Shown here: positions 1 through 8,963 of the stretch, in pieces | Layout: each line of letters begins with the position of its first letter | Numbering within the stretch: the first letter of the stretch is position 1 | Assembly (NCBI GenBank): GCA_009774535.1 | Contig: VSNY01000003.1 | Span: 3,017 to 67,016, forward strand | DNA: 64,000 nucleotides | Source of the DNA: Lachnospiraceae bacterium | Lineage (GTDB): Bacteria > Bacillota > Clostridia > Lachnospirales > Lachnospiraceae | Direction of reading: 5' to 3' | The notes under the pieces: generated by a model | Database searches by the model: none | Seen by the model: the letters and a program-made list of their open reading frames with translations, nothing else | What the model was told of the DNA's origin: nothing | Position numbers and translations under genes: made by a program

Positions 1-1
1 A

Positions 2-1276
2 TCCTGGAACGGGGCCACCATTACTTGTGAAGTATCGGTCAGCAGCTCCAATAACTGGCCAAATACCGGATACTGGCCGAATCCTGGCTATTATCCAAAT
101 TATACACAGGGGGAATATACGATTTACTTTAATCCTACAAACGGTATTTTACGGGAAAATAATATCCAAACCACCGTTAACCAGCGGGTCACCTGGCTTC
201 CGACGCCGACCAGGGACGGTTATTCCTTCAGCGGCTGGTACACGCAGCCGTCCGGAGGTACTATGGTTACAACAAGTACGATCTTTTATGCGAATACAGA
301 GATCTACGCACAATGGAATAATGTAAATACAGGCTATCGTGATTTTATTATTTCAAACGTCACGGATACGGCTGCAACCATTACGGCGATTATCCCAAGC
401 AGCCAGGTAACCAACTGGGGTGTTCTCTACGGCACATCGACTTCCAATCTGCAGGAATCAAAGCAGCTGAGCCAGTTTGCCGTTACATCCGCGCTCGTAA
501 CTACCCTGACAGGCTTAACGCCAGGAACGACTTATTATTACAAAGTATATTATTATCAGGACATCAGAAGAATGGAATCCGGAATTGGTTCCTTTACCAC
601 TGCCAAACCTTCGGAATATGCCGTTACCTTTTTTGCAAACGGAGGAACATTGTCCGGGCAGGATTCCATAATGACGGTAAATCAAAAACTGCCGACGCTT
701 CCAAGCGCCTACCGCCAGGATTATACGTTTGACGGATGGTACACCGAAGCATACAGCGGCACCCGGATTACAACCGATACCCCTATCCGCGCGGCAACTC
801 CGGCCTATGCACACTGGACTTACAGTCCGGCAAATGCAGTCAATCCGGGCGGCAGCACAAATAACGGATCTAATGGTTCCAACAACGGCAGTCAGGGCGG
901 AACTGGCAGCAGCGGCAGTTCCAACAACGACTTTTCCGTAGACGTAGATTATGATGAACCTGAGGACACAGAACCCATCTCAGTGAAGAAGATAAAACTC
1001 AAAAGCGTAAAAAATACTGGAAAAGGCAAGATCAAAGCAGCGTGGACCTGGTATCCGTACGGCGACGGCTATCAAATCGCTTATTCCACCAGTAAAAACT
1101 TCGCTTCTGATCAGACAAAGCGTAAATCCGCAGGCGTATTTACGGATTCTAAAACAATTTCAGGTCTGAAAAAAGGAAAGACTTATTATGTAAGAGTCCG
1201 AGCTTATCAAAAATCAGATGGAGAAAAATTCTACGGAGCATGGAGCAATGTGAAAAAAATTAAGACAAAAAAATAA
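2..1276 (+). CDS. Surface protein with InlB-type repeats and Fn3-like domains, 5'-truncated
   Basis: The frame is open from base 2, so the gene starts upstream of the window; 424 residues are visible. In order there is an InlB/Listeria-Bacteroides type repeat (ending GYSFSGWYTQPSGG...YAQWN), a fibronectin-III-like domain (LTGLTPGTTYYYKVYYY), a second InlB-type repeat (YTFDGWYTEAYSG...YAHWTY), a Gly/Ser/Asn-rich linker, an acidic patch and a C-terminal Fn3-like domain (GLKKGKTYYVRVRAY). Such proteins are usually secreted and wall-associated, with adhesive or scaffold roles. The ligand cannot be told. No LPXTG or membrane anchor is seen at the C-terminus, so any anchor or enzymatic domain must lie in the missing N-terminal part. 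An ATG at 263 lies inside the first repeat and is not the real start. Confidence 0.85.
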   Translation, partial: SWNGATITCEVSVSSSNNWPNTGYWPNPGYYPNYTQGEYTIYFNPTNGILRENNIQTTVNQRVTWLPTPTRDGYSFSGWYTQPSGGTMVTTSTIFYANTEIYAQWNNVNTGYRDFIISNVTDTAATITAIIPSSQVTNWGVLYGTSTSNLQESKQLSQFAVTSALVTTLTGLTPGTTYYYKVYYYQDIRRMESGIGSFTTAKPSEYAVTFFANGGTLSGQDSIMTVNQKLPTLPSAYRQDYTFDGWYTEAYSGTRITTDTPIRAATPAYAHWTYSPANAVNPGGSTNNGSNGSNNGSQGGTGSSGSSNNDFSVDVDYDEPEDTEPISVKKIKLKSVKNTGKGKIKAAWTWYPYGDGYQIAYSTSKNFASDQTKRKSAGVFTDSKTISGLKKGKTYYVRVRAYQKSDGEKFYGAWSNVKKIKTKK

Positions 1277-1337
1277 GTAACAATCCGGATCGTCCATGGA
1301 ACTGTTACTAAAAACTATATTTCATCAAATGATACAC

Positions 1338-1373
1338 AAAAAGGACTGGGATTCACCATCAGGAATCCCAGTC
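1338..1373 (-). terminator. Rho-independent terminator of the cvpA-like transcript
   Basis: An 11-bp perfect inverted repeat (GACTGGGATTC, arms 1344..1354 and 1363..1373, 8-nt loop) is followed on the minus strand by CCTTTTT. It lies directly downstream of the CvpA-like gene. On the plus strand, where the surface protein gene ends, there is no T-tract. Confidence 0.75.
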
Positions 1374-1383
1374 ATACTCAGGT

Positions 1384-2088
1384 TCATATCTGAACCAGCT
1401 TTAAACTTTTAAGCAGTATCAATACCTGGTTCTTCTCATGCAGACCCCGCAGCACCGCGTTCTCTTCAATCAGCTGTAATAAAGACGCACTGCTCGGCAG
1501 GATCTTTGTCGCGTCAATCAGCAAAAATACAACCCAGATCACAAGAAACGCCTTCGCCGCACCCGCAAGAAATCCAAAAATCATATTTACCAGATGAATC
1601 CCCGGTTTTTTGGAAAACAAATCGAGCTTACGTCCGACCAGAAATAAAATCACCGCAATCACCAAAAACGACACCAAAAAAGCAACCGCACCAATGCAGA
1701 ATTCCGCGGCCGCGCGCGCCATTTTCTGATAAATCCCCTGAGATTCCAAAATTCCCGGGATCGCATCCTTGGCCGCCTGGTTCAACTCCTTTTTCAGTGT
1801 TTTGGGCATCGTCACCCAGGGCAGTTCCGTCAGTTCCATCCAGGAACCGTCCTCCAGCTTCTGATTAACCTGGTTTCGCACCATCTTTTCGCAGCCTGTT
1901 TCGATGTGAGCTTCCAACGGCGTTTTCTCGAGAACCACATTTCGCACCATCGGAGCAGTCACTGCTATAAACAAAACCGCTATGATCCATGCCGTCGCTC
2001 CATAGATCACCCGCAAAAATCCTTTATGAAAACCTCTCAGGGCAGATAAGATAATATAGCCCATGACCAGAATATATAACCAATTCAT
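1384..2088 (-). CDS. CvpA-family integral membrane protein
   Basis: The protein has 234 residues and about four hydrophobic segments (roughly 3-20, 28-48, 131-152 and 168-190), with a longer soluble stretch between the second and third. The N-terminal pattern of a short first helix followed by LRGFHKGFLR is typical of the CvpA/colicin-V-production family. In Firmicutes these proteins sit in the cytoplasmic membrane with a poorly defined role in envelope or export functions. The gene begins 1 nt after the DUF5711 gene stops, so the two are probably translationally coupled. It is the last gene before a terminator. Confidence 0.75.
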   Translation of the reverse strand: MNWLYILVMGYIILSALRGFHKGFLRVIYGATAWIIAVLFIAVTAPMVRNVVLEKTPLEAHIETGCEKMVRNQVNQKLEDGSWMELTELPWVTMPKTLKKELNQAAKDAIPGILESQGIYQKMARAAAEFCIGAVAFLVSFLVIAVILFLVGRKLDLFSKKPGIHLVNMIFGFLAGAAKAFLVIWVVFLLIDATKILPSSASLLQLIEENAVLRGLHEKNQVLILLKSLKLVQI

Positions 2089-2089
2089 T

Positions 2090-3304
2090 TTACAATTTGT
2101 CCTTTAACTTAATCCTGTCTGTTTCGCCATTTAAGATCAGCCAGTAATCCAGCTGGCCGCTTCCGGATATCACATCATAAATGCTGCGGTCAAACGTATA
2201 CTCGAACCGCTTGCTGCCTCTCATCGTAAATAACTGCACGCTTTTCTCATTCCGAATGCACAGCAGCCCGTTCTGCAGAAAGTCAATCGCTGTATAATCC
2301 AGATCAAATTTCTGCTCCAGTATCTGCCTGCCTTTCATATTATAAATCTTTGTTACATACCCTTTTGCAGATTCTGCATCGTCAAAAACCAGGCCGAAAT
2401 AATCTTCATCATAATAGATGCTGCGGATATTTTTGCCGCATTTGATTTCTTTCATAACCGCAGGCTTTTGTTTTCCTTCAAAGAGAAGTACTTTTTCATC
2501 TCCAAACGCAATCAGCCTGTCATTCGTGACAAACCGGATACTAGGTATAATCATGTCTTTGTAAGAGTAAGAACCTACAATATTATCAATTTCATTTTGT
2601 CCTACGGTTCCGTAATTATAAAATACAACCGTAGATTTTACGTCTGCTTCCTGGATATCCAGCATACTGACTGCCAGCTTTAACGCGTCGCGTGACAGCG
2701 CCAGGTCAAGCGGATAGCCGCTGTTTTCAATATGCAGCTCACCTCCTGACAGCTGTTTGCCGTCTTTGTCATACATATGAATATAACTTGTCTGGGAGTC
2801 TTCCATCAGTACAGCAACTTTCCCCTGACGGGCAATACTGACCCTCTGTACCGGAATGGTCGTCTGGATCGTCCCCTGCTGCCCGACTGTATTCATAATA
2901 TAGATCCGGTTGCCTCCCTGCTCATAAATAGCGAGATAATCTTCACAGACCGCGATCCGCGGTGATTCCATTTCATACGGCTGGTTCCAGAATACCTCGC
3001 CGCTGATGCTGGAATAGACAGCCCCATCCTGCGTATACTGCAGCACATTTCCCTGAAACTCTTCATACGCCGCCGCGGATGTTTCCCTGCGTTCAATTTG
3101 TTCGATCACTTCATAATCCGTATAAACTTTTGTCTCAAAATAGATCAATACGGCAAAAAGCAATCCGATTGCCGCACCAGTAAGCATCAGGATCAGGATG
3201 AGAATCTTTATCCTGTGTATCCTGATTTTCTGATTTAACCCGGATAACTCTTCTGTGCTTTGTGCCGGAAGAGCACGTAATGTAGTTTTTCCGCTTTTTG
3301 CCAT
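2090..3304 (-). CDS. DUF5711-type membrane-anchored beta-rich protein
   Basis: This protein of 404 residues has a short basic cytoplasmic N-terminus, one membrane helix (about 32-54) and a large extracytoplasmic region made of repeated short beta-strand units ending in aromatic/Gly turns (for example VFYNYGTVGQ, LLFEGKQ, IYNMKGRQ), consistent with a WD-like propeller. I recognise it as resembling the DUF5711 family common in Lachnospiraceae; no function is established. The start ATG has AGGAGAGG just upstream. It lies between the LysM gene and the CvpA-like gene in one minus-strand operon, which suggests an envelope role. Confidence 0.7.
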   Translation of the reverse strand: MAKSGKTTLRALPAQSTEELSGLNQKIRIHRIKILILILMLTGAAIGLLFAVLIYFETKVYTDYEVIEQIERRETSAAAYEEFQGNVLQYTQDGAVYSSISGEVFWNQPYEMESPRIAVCEDYLAIYEQGGNRIYIMNTVGQQGTIQTTIPVQRVSIARQGKVAVLMEDSQTSYIHMYDKDGKQLSGGELHIENSGYPLDLALSRDALKLAVSMLDIQEADVKSTVVFYNYGTVGQNEIDNIVGSYSYKDMIIPSIRFVTNDRLIAFGDEKVLLFEGKQKPAVMKEIKCGKNIRSIYYDEDYFGLVFDDAESAKGYVTKIYNMKGRQILEQKFDLDYTAIDFLQNGLLCIRNEKSVQLFTMRGSKRFEYTFDRSIYDVISGSGQLDYWLILNGETDRIKLKDKL

Positions 3305-3333
3305 AGTCCTCTCCTGTATGCATCCTGGCTTTT

Positions 3334-4698
3334 TCAGGGCAGTTCCAGCCTCTGCCCGGCGTAGATCATATCCATATCTTCAATTCCGTTTAAGGTACAT
3401 ATTTTGCGTGCCTTTGCTGCTGTTCCGTAGATCTTTTTGCTGATCCCGACCAGGCTGTCGCCTTCTTTTACAATATAGTATCCCTGCAGCAGACTGGTCT
3501 GCGCTTCTGTTAACGCGGACGTCTCCAGGCTGTCGGAAGATATCGGCTCCTTTTCTCCATCATCCTCGGAAGAAGTATCCTGCTTGTGCTTGTTCCCGGA
3601 TGACTTGCTTTTGCCGCTGTCATCAGAATTTGTTTCAAATGACTTTTCGTCGCCGCCGAAGCCTGTCTCTTTTTCGTTATCGTCCGTATCCCCTGCGGTT
3701 TTAGCGCTGCCGCTGGAAGTTTCTTTCTTAGAATCAGATTCCTGATCTGAATCTTGATCTGAATCTTTGTCAGAATCTTTTTCGTCTCCGTTTTGATTGC
3801 CGTGCCCGGCGTCTGCACTGCCCGCTTCGTTCAGATCAGTCTCATCCCCATCCTGCACATTCGCGCTCATTGCGGGTACGTCCGAAGATTGAATGCCGGC
3901 CTGTCCGCCTTTCCCGGAAATCTGATTCATGGCGGATTCCAGATCCTGCATTTTTTCCACATTATTTACGGTACTTACGCCAAGCACACAGACCGAAAGT
4001 ACCAGCAGCAGACTAGTTGTATATAAGACACCGTTCCACTTGCGTTCGGATAACTGTGCCTTTTTTTCCAGCAGCGTTTCCCGATAACTCTGGACAAGCG
4101 GTTCTTTGATCTCCTCGGGTGAAATGTCCAGCTCCCGGTTTTTGTTTTTATCAATCATATATTCCTGCATCTGTGGGTTTTTCTCATAATAGACATAATA
4201 CCCTTCCCGGCGCTGCAGGATATTTTTTTCAAATATGTAAAAAGCTTCTTCGTTTTCTACCAGATCCAGCAAAAACAATACATTTTTCTGAATATTAAAA
4301 TTCTGTTTATGACTGCGTTCCAATTCTGCAGAAATCGCCGCATTCGCGCTGCTGACGTCCTGTCCCCAGCCGACAATCTCCAGATTGTCATAATAGGTCT
4401 TCATCTCTTTGTAGATAAACGTCCACGTATCATCGTTAAATTGCAGAATATGGTCTTTGAAATATTCATCTTCGACCCGTATTAATCCGCTGATAAAGTA
4501 TCTGGCATAGTCTTTTCCCTTTTCCAGTCTGCCCAGCAGCATAAACCCCCGGTTGGTCCATGTTTCCTGTACTTCCTGTGTATGTAAATAGGTATATACG
4601 TAATCCTCCAGATAGACCCTTGTACTGCCTGTGCTGGTTCCGATCTGACGGATATTCTTTGGTAGTGTCCCTGATGACCTCTGTTTTTGTTCTGCCAA
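3334..4698 (-). CDS. Membrane protein with cytoplasmic MPN-like domain and extracellular LysM
   Basis: I place the start at a TTG (4698) preceded by AAAGAGG at 8 nt; a further TTG at 4737 lacks a ribosome site. The 454-residue protein has a cytoplasmic domain (about 1-200), one membrane helix (about 223-243), a long Ser/Asp/Glu/Lys-rich linker and a C-terminal LysM domain (YYIVKEGDSLVGISKKIYG), which binds peptidoglycan glycans. The cytoplasmic part has the look of a JAB/MPN fold (VYLEDYVYTYLHTQ, FMLLGRLEKG, LEIVGWGQDV), but the usual GWYHSHP metal motif reads GWGQDV, so peptidase activity is unlikely. The MPN assignment is my inference from short motifs. The LysM is certain. Confidence 0.75.
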   Translation of the reverse strand: MAEQKQRSSGTLPKNIRQIGTSTGSTRVYLEDYVYTYLHTQEVQETWTNRGFMLLGRLEKGKDYARYFISGLIRVEDEYFKDHILQFNDDTWTFIYKEMKTYYDNLEIVGWGQDVSSANAAISAELERSHKQNFNIQKNVLFLLDLVENEEAFYIFEKNILQRREGYYVYYEKNPQMQEYMIDKNKNRELDISPEEIKEPLVQSYRETLLEKKAQLSERKWNGVLYTTSLLLVLSVCVLGVSTVNNVEKMQDLESAMNQISGKGGQAGIQSSDVPAMSANVQDGDETDLNEAGSADAGHGNQNGDEKDSDKDSDQDSDQESDSKKETSSGSAKTAGDTDDNEKETGFGGDEKSFETNSDDSGKSKSSGNKHKQDTSSEDDGEKEPISSDSLETSALTEAQTSLLQGYYIVKEGDSLVGISKKIYGTAAKARKICTLNGIEDMDMIYAGQRLELP

Positions 4699-4843
4699 TT
4701 CGCACACCTCTTTCCATTTTTTCAGGTATGCGTTCAATGTAGCATAATAGACAGGCTGATTTTGACATTTATTGTTGTCAGCACTACAAAATTAACAGAA
4801 TCCATACATATTTTTATGCTGCTGCACATAAGCGTTCAGCGGT

Positions 4844-5440
4844 TTACAGCTCTGTACGCCCTTCTAATGCCCGCAGCAAAGTCACCTCGTCAATATATTC
4901 CAGATCGCCGCCTACCGGAACGCCGCTGGCAATCCGTGTTACCCTGATGCCAGTCGGCTTGATCAGTTTGCTGATATACATGGCCGTTGTCTCTCCTTCG
5001 AGACTGGAATTCGTCGCGATAATAACTTCGCTGACATCGCCCTGCAGACGCTGCATCAGTTCTTTCAGCCTGATATCAGCCGGACCGATGCCAAGCATAG
5101 GAGAAATCGCACCATGCAGCACATGATAGACGCCCTCAAACTTTCCAGTTTTTTCATATGCAGCCAGATCTCTCGGATTTTCTACGACCATAATAACTTT
5201 CTGGTCCCGCTTCGGATTTTTGCAGATCGGACAGATTTCCTCATCCGTCAGCGTACAGCACTGCCTGCAGTAACAGACTTTACGCTTTGCTTCCAAAATA
5301 GCGCTTGACAGCTTCTCCACTTCCGTTTCCGGCATATCCAGGATATGGAACGCCATCCGCTGGGCAGATTTTACACCGATTCCCGGCAGCCCCGCAAGGG
5401 ATTCAATCAGTTTGCTGATTTGCGCACTGTAATAATCCAT
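4844..5440 (-). CDS. recR: Recombination mediator protein RecR
   Basis: With 198 residues this is the standard length. It has an N-terminal helix-hairpin-helix ([18 protein letters not shown]), a four-Cys zinc finger (CYCRQC...CPIC) and a C-terminal Toprim domain ([11 protein letters not shown]...[13 protein letters not shown]). With RecF/RecO it loads RecA at single-strand gaps. The gene starts 2 nt after ybaB and lies downstream of dnaX, the usual dnaX-ybaB-recR order. Confidence 0.97.
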   Translation of the reverse strand: MDYYSAQISKLIESLAGLPGIGVKSAQRMAFHILDMPETEVEKLSSAILEAKRKVCYCRQCCTLTDEEICPICKNPKRDQKVIMVVENPRDLAAYEKTGKFEGVYHVLHGAISPMLGIGPADIRLKELMQRLQGDVSEVIIATNSSLEGETTAMYISKLIKPTGIRVTRIASGVPVGGDLEYIDEVTLLRALEGRTEL

Positions 5441-5442
5441 CT

Positions 5443-5799
5443 CTAAAATAACCCCATGCCGCCGCCAAGACCGCCAGTGATCTTACCCATTGTATTCTGG
5501 GAATATTCGTCAATCTTGCGGATCGCTTCATTGGCAGCCGCCATAATCAGATCTTCCAGCATTTCCACATCATCCGGATCTACCGCTTCCGGGTCGATTT
5601 TAACCTTGGTAACTTCCCGTTTGCCGGATACTGTTACTTCAACGACTCCGCCGCCCGCGCTGGCTGTCATCTCCTTTTCTTCCAGCTCTTTGGTCGCGTC
5701 TTCCATCTGCTTTTGCATCTTCTGCGCCTGCTTCATGAGATTAGCCATATTGCCCGGCATACCGCCGCCTGGAAATCCTCCTCTTTTTGCCATGATCAT
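5443..5799 (-). CDS. YbaB/EbfC family nucleoid-associated protein
   Basis: The protein has 118 residues, Gly/Met-rich ends ([12 protein letters not shown] and [10 protein letters not shown]) and the conserved core [15 protein letters not shown] followed by [19 protein letters not shown]. YbaB dimers bind DNA with little sequence preference. Two ATG codons four apart in sequence (5799 and 5793) both follow AAGGAGG at 4 and 10 nt, so the N-terminus is MIMAKRGG or MAKRGG. It sits between dnaX and recR. Confidence 0.95.
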   Translation of the reverse strand: MIMAKRGGFPGGGMPGNMANLMKQAQKMQKQMEDATKELEEKEMTASAGGGVVEVTVSGKREVTKVKIDPEAVDPDDVEMLEDLIMAAANEAIRKIDEYSQNTMGKITGGLGGGMGLF

Positions 5800-5918
5800 T
5801 GTTCCTCCTTACAATTAATTATTTTGACTGTTATTGATTTTAACGCAAATCATGCCTTCTGACAATATATGGTTCCATTTTCATAAAAAATACATATTTG
5901 ATAAGAAAATTAACATGT

Positions 5919-7490
5919 TTATTCTGTAAAATCTTCGTACTCGATTTCTGTATGAATCATCTGTTCCAGATCCACGTAAGATTGTTCAAATGACTGCCCG
6001 GTATCATTATATTTGATCTGCACCTGCACTTCTTTCCCGATACTGCGCGAAATACTGTCCGTAATCTCCTGCATCCGCTGTTCCTCCGACAACATTTCAC
6101 TCAAAATCGGATCGTCCATAACAATCAGAAGCACATCCCCTTCTCCCAAACTCAGACGTGCTTTGCGTACAAACACGCCTAGTGAATTCGGCATCTGTGC
6201 CACAATGCCGCGCCAGTTTTCCACTACGCTGCGGATATCATCTGAAACTGCCTTGGGCAGCGCCAGCTTTTCTGATACTGCTGCCGCAGACGGCTCTGCC
6301 GTCACCGTTGGCGCAGGGACCGCGGGTTGGAATACGCCTTCTTCCATCTTTTTTTCCAGCTGCGCCAGCCGGGAAAGAATCGAACTGTAATCTTCCTCCA
6401 TCTGCGGCCGACACAGCTTGATGACTGCAATTTCTATTAAAATCCGCTTTTGTGTAGAAAAGCGCACCTGATTAGACAATTCGGAGAAAATCCGGATATA
6501 CCGCATCAGTTCCGTGCTGTCCGCCATTTTGCATTCTTCTTTGAACCGTGCGAGCTGATCGCTGGAAATATCCAGGAAATCTTCCAGATCCTGCGAACTT
6601 TGCAGTAAAAGCAGGTTTCTCAGATACCATGTAAAATCATTGACAAACTGACTTAAATCTCTGCCGTCCGTGACCAGCTCTTCCATCTGCCGCATTGCCG
6701 CGGCAACATCGTTGCCAATCACAGCGCCAAACATCTTGGAAAACCGTTCGGTATCCACGGTTCCCAATACCTCCAGCACATGATCGTACGTAAGCTTCTG
6801 GCCCATATAAAATGCCATACATTGGTCCAGCAGGCTAAGCGCGTCACGCATCGCGCCGTCTGCCGCTTTTGCAAGATAGCGCACCGCTTTTTCTTCTGCT
6901 TCGGCATGCTCCTGTTCCAGCAGTTCCTGCAGTCTTTCTGCGATAATATCTGTCGAAATACGACGAAAATCATATCTTTGACATCTTGACAGGATCGTGA
7001 TCGGTATCTTATGAGCTTCTGTCGTAGCCAGAATAAAAATCACATAAGAAGGCGGTTCTTCCAGTGTTTTCAGCAACGCATTAAACGCACCGATCGACAG
7101 CATATGGACTTCGTCGATAATATATACTCTATAGTTTCCCTCGGTAGGTGCATAAGTCACTTCCTCGCGGATTTCACGGATATTGTCAACCCCGTTATTG
7201 GAAGCTGCGTCAATTTCGATCACATTCATCGAATTTCCGGATGCAATTGCCTGGCAGGATGCGCATTCCCCGCAAGGGCTTCCGTTCCTCGGATGTTCAC
7301 AATTGACTGCCTTGGCAAATATTTTTGCAATCGTTGTCTTTCCTGTTCCCCTCGTTCCACAGAACAGATAAGCATGTCCGATACGCTTGTTTTCAATCTG
7401 GTTGCGGATCGTCGTTACAATCGCATCCTGTCCCTTTACATCTGTAAAATTCTGTGGCCGGTATTTTCGGTAGAGCGCTGTATAGGACAT
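5919..7490 (-). CDS. dnaX: DNA polymerase III subunits gamma/tau
   Basis: This clamp-loader ATPase has 523 residues. The sequence shows Walker A FCGTRGTGKTTIAK near residue 50, a zinc module (CEHPRNGSPCGECASC), Walker B with DEVH (VYIIDEVHMLS), SRC box (ILSRCQRYDF) and a C-terminal domain III plus a shorter tau-like tail. It loads the beta clamp and links polymerase cores to the helicase. It is first in the dnaX-ybaB-recR run, with about 120 bp before ybaB. I saw no clear programmed-frameshift cassette. Confidence 0.97.
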   Translation of the reverse strand: MSYTALYRKYRPQNFTDVKGQDAIVTTIRNQIENKRIGHAYLFCGTRGTGKTTIAKIFAKAVNCEHPRNGSPCGECASCQAIASGNSMNVIEIDAASNNGVDNIREIREEVTYAPTEGNYRVYIIDEVHMLSIGAFNALLKTLEEPPSYVIFILATTEAHKIPITILSRCQRYDFRRISTDIIAERLQELLEQEHAEAEEKAVRYLAKAADGAMRDALSLLDQCMAFYMGQKLTYDHVLEVLGTVDTERFSKMFGAVIGNDVAAAMRQMEELVTDGRDLSQFVNDFTWYLRNLLLLQSSQDLEDFLDISSDQLARFKEECKMADSTELMRYIRIFSELSNQVRFSTQKRILIEIAVIKLCRPQMEEDYSSILSRLAQLEKKMEEGVFQPAVPAPTVTAEPSAAAVSEKLALPKAVSDDIRSVVENWRGIVAQMPNSLGVFVRKARLSLGEGDVLLIVMDDPILSEMLSEEQRMQEITDSISRSIGKEVQVQIKYNDTGQSFEQSYVDLEQMIHTEIEYEDFTE

Positions 7491-7614
7491 AAAATCGCTG
7501 ACCTCCTGATAAAATCATAAATCGTTTTCATTTGCAAATAAGCATATTTAAATAAGCGTATTTAAAATGTGCTGTTTTTCCATTCTATCATATAACGCGA
7601 GATTATGCAAAACG

Positions 7615-7661
7615 AAAAAACTGCCGCACATTCGCTGATAATTACAGCAAATGCGCAGCAG
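7615..7661 (-). terminator. Terminator downstream of the phosphofructokinase gene
   Basis: On the minus strand a 17-bp stem with three G-U pairs (arms CTGCTGCGCATTTGCTG and CAGCGAATGTGCGGCAG) is followed by six T. It lies 20 nt after the pfk stop codon and separates it from dnaX. Confidence 0.9.
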
Positions 7662-7681
7662 ATTGTTACGTACAAAAATTG

Positions 7682-8755
7682 CTAATCTCCAAAACTGATT
7701 CCTGTCAGCTTCGCTTCCCGGACAATTTGTGCATTCGGATCAACCGTCTTTAATTTACCAGCCACATTCTCTAACGGAACACGTCTGACTTCATTATTCA
7801 CCATTGCAATCATATGACCAAAATCTTTTTCCAGAATCGCCTTTGCGCCTTCCGCGCCAAGTCTTGTACAAAGAACACGGTCATAAGGCGTCGGGCTGCC
7901 GCCGCGCTGTGTATGGCCAGGCACGGTAACACGTACTTCACTGCCCAGCTTGTCACCGATTTTTGCCGCAATCTCATAAGAAACAGACGGATACGGAGAT
8001 TTTTCCATTTTCTTCTTATATTCTTTTTTAGATAATTTCGCATCTTCCTTAGAAATCGCACCTTCCGCAACTGCAAGAATCGTAAAGCCTTTTCCAGCTT
8101 TTGTACGATGCTCAATCGCGCCGACTACCTTCTTAATATCATAAGGAATCTCCGGCAGCAAAATAATATCCGCGCCGCCTGCCAATCCTGCATACAATGT
8201 CAGCCAGCCAACCTTATGTCCCATAACCTCAATAATAAAGACACGATTATGTGACGCCGCTGTTGTATGAATGCAGTCAATCGCATCTGTTGCAATATTG
8301 ATCGCACTCTGAAATCCAAATGTGACATCTGTGCCGAAGATATCATTGTCAATCGTCTTAGGCAAATGGATTACATTTAATCCTTCTTCGCGAAGTAAAT
8401 TCGCTGTTTTTTGTGTGCCGTTCCCGCCAAGAATTACGATGCAATCCAGATTTAATTTGTAGTAATTCTGCTTCATGGCTTCTACTTTGTCCAGGCCGTT
8501 TTCATCCGGTGTACGCATCAGCTTAAATGGCTGACGGGAAGAACCTAAAATTGTTCCGCCTTTTGTCAGGATACCCGAAAAATCTGATGATGTAAGCAAT
8601 CGGTAATTCCCGTAGATCAGACCTTTGTAGCCATCCAAAAATCCATAAATCTCCAAATCATCAACATTAGAACTTAATCCTTTTGCAACGCCTCTCATTG
8701 CAGCATTCAAAGCCTGACAGTCGCCGCCGCTTGTAAGCATACCCACTCTGAGCAT
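7682..8755 (-). CDS. pfkA: 6-phosphofructokinase, PfkA family with mixed ATP/PPi signature
   Basis: It phosphorylates fructose 6-phosphate to the 1,6-bisphosphate in glycolysis. I choose the ATG at 8755 (GAGAGG 10 nt upstream, product MLRVGMLTSGGDCQALNAAM) over an in-frame TTG at 8794; the product is 357 residues. Conserved pieces are the phosphate-donor loop GGDCQALN, GGNGTQKTA (110-118), PKTIDND (132-138, catalytic Asp136), and VMGHKVGWL. Against the E. coli enzyme, position 104 is Gly (ATP-type) but position 124 is Lys (PPi-type), and Asp103 is replaced by Asn, so the phosphoryl donor is uncertain. It is a single gene with its own promoter and terminator. Confidence 0.93.
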   Translation of the reverse strand: MLRVGMLTSGGDCQALNAAMRGVAKGLSSNVDDLEIYGFLDGYKGLIYGNYRLLTSSDFSGILTKGGTILGSSRQPFKLMRTPDENGLDKVEAMKQNYYKLNLDCIVILGGNGTQKTANLLREEGLNVIHLPKTIDNDIFGTDVTFGFQSAINIATDAIDCIHTTAASHNRVFIIEVMGHKVGWLTLYAGLAGGADIILLPEIPYDIKKVVGAIEHRTKAGKGFTILAVAEGAISKEDAKLSKKEYKKKMEKSPYPSVSYEIAAKIGDKLGSEVRVTVPGHTQRGGSPTPYDRVLCTRLGAEGAKAILEKDFGHMIAMVNNEVRRVPLENVAGKLKTVDPNAQIVREAKLTGISFGD

Positions 8756-8806
8756 TTTGATGCAACCTCTCTTTCTCCTGATCTTGTATAACAATTAGTC
8801 CTTTCT

Positions 8807-8836
8807 ATTATAAATTATACGTCATTGGGCTGTCAA
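8807..8836 (-). promoter_or_regulatory. Sigma-A type promoter of pfkA
   Basis: On the minus strand TTGACA (8831..8836) and TATAAT (8807..8812) are separated by 18 nt, and the start codon lies about 50 nt downstream. A second TATAAT-like hexamer lies between them. Confidence 0.75.
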
Positions 8837-8963
8837 CAGAAAAGAATTCCAAAATTTTACTGGAATGGATAGCAATATGGAAAGAACTGTGCTACAATAA
8901 ATGCGGAAATAATAAACAAGATTCATTCTAATAATTTGAATATCGCCATACGGAGTTAATATT

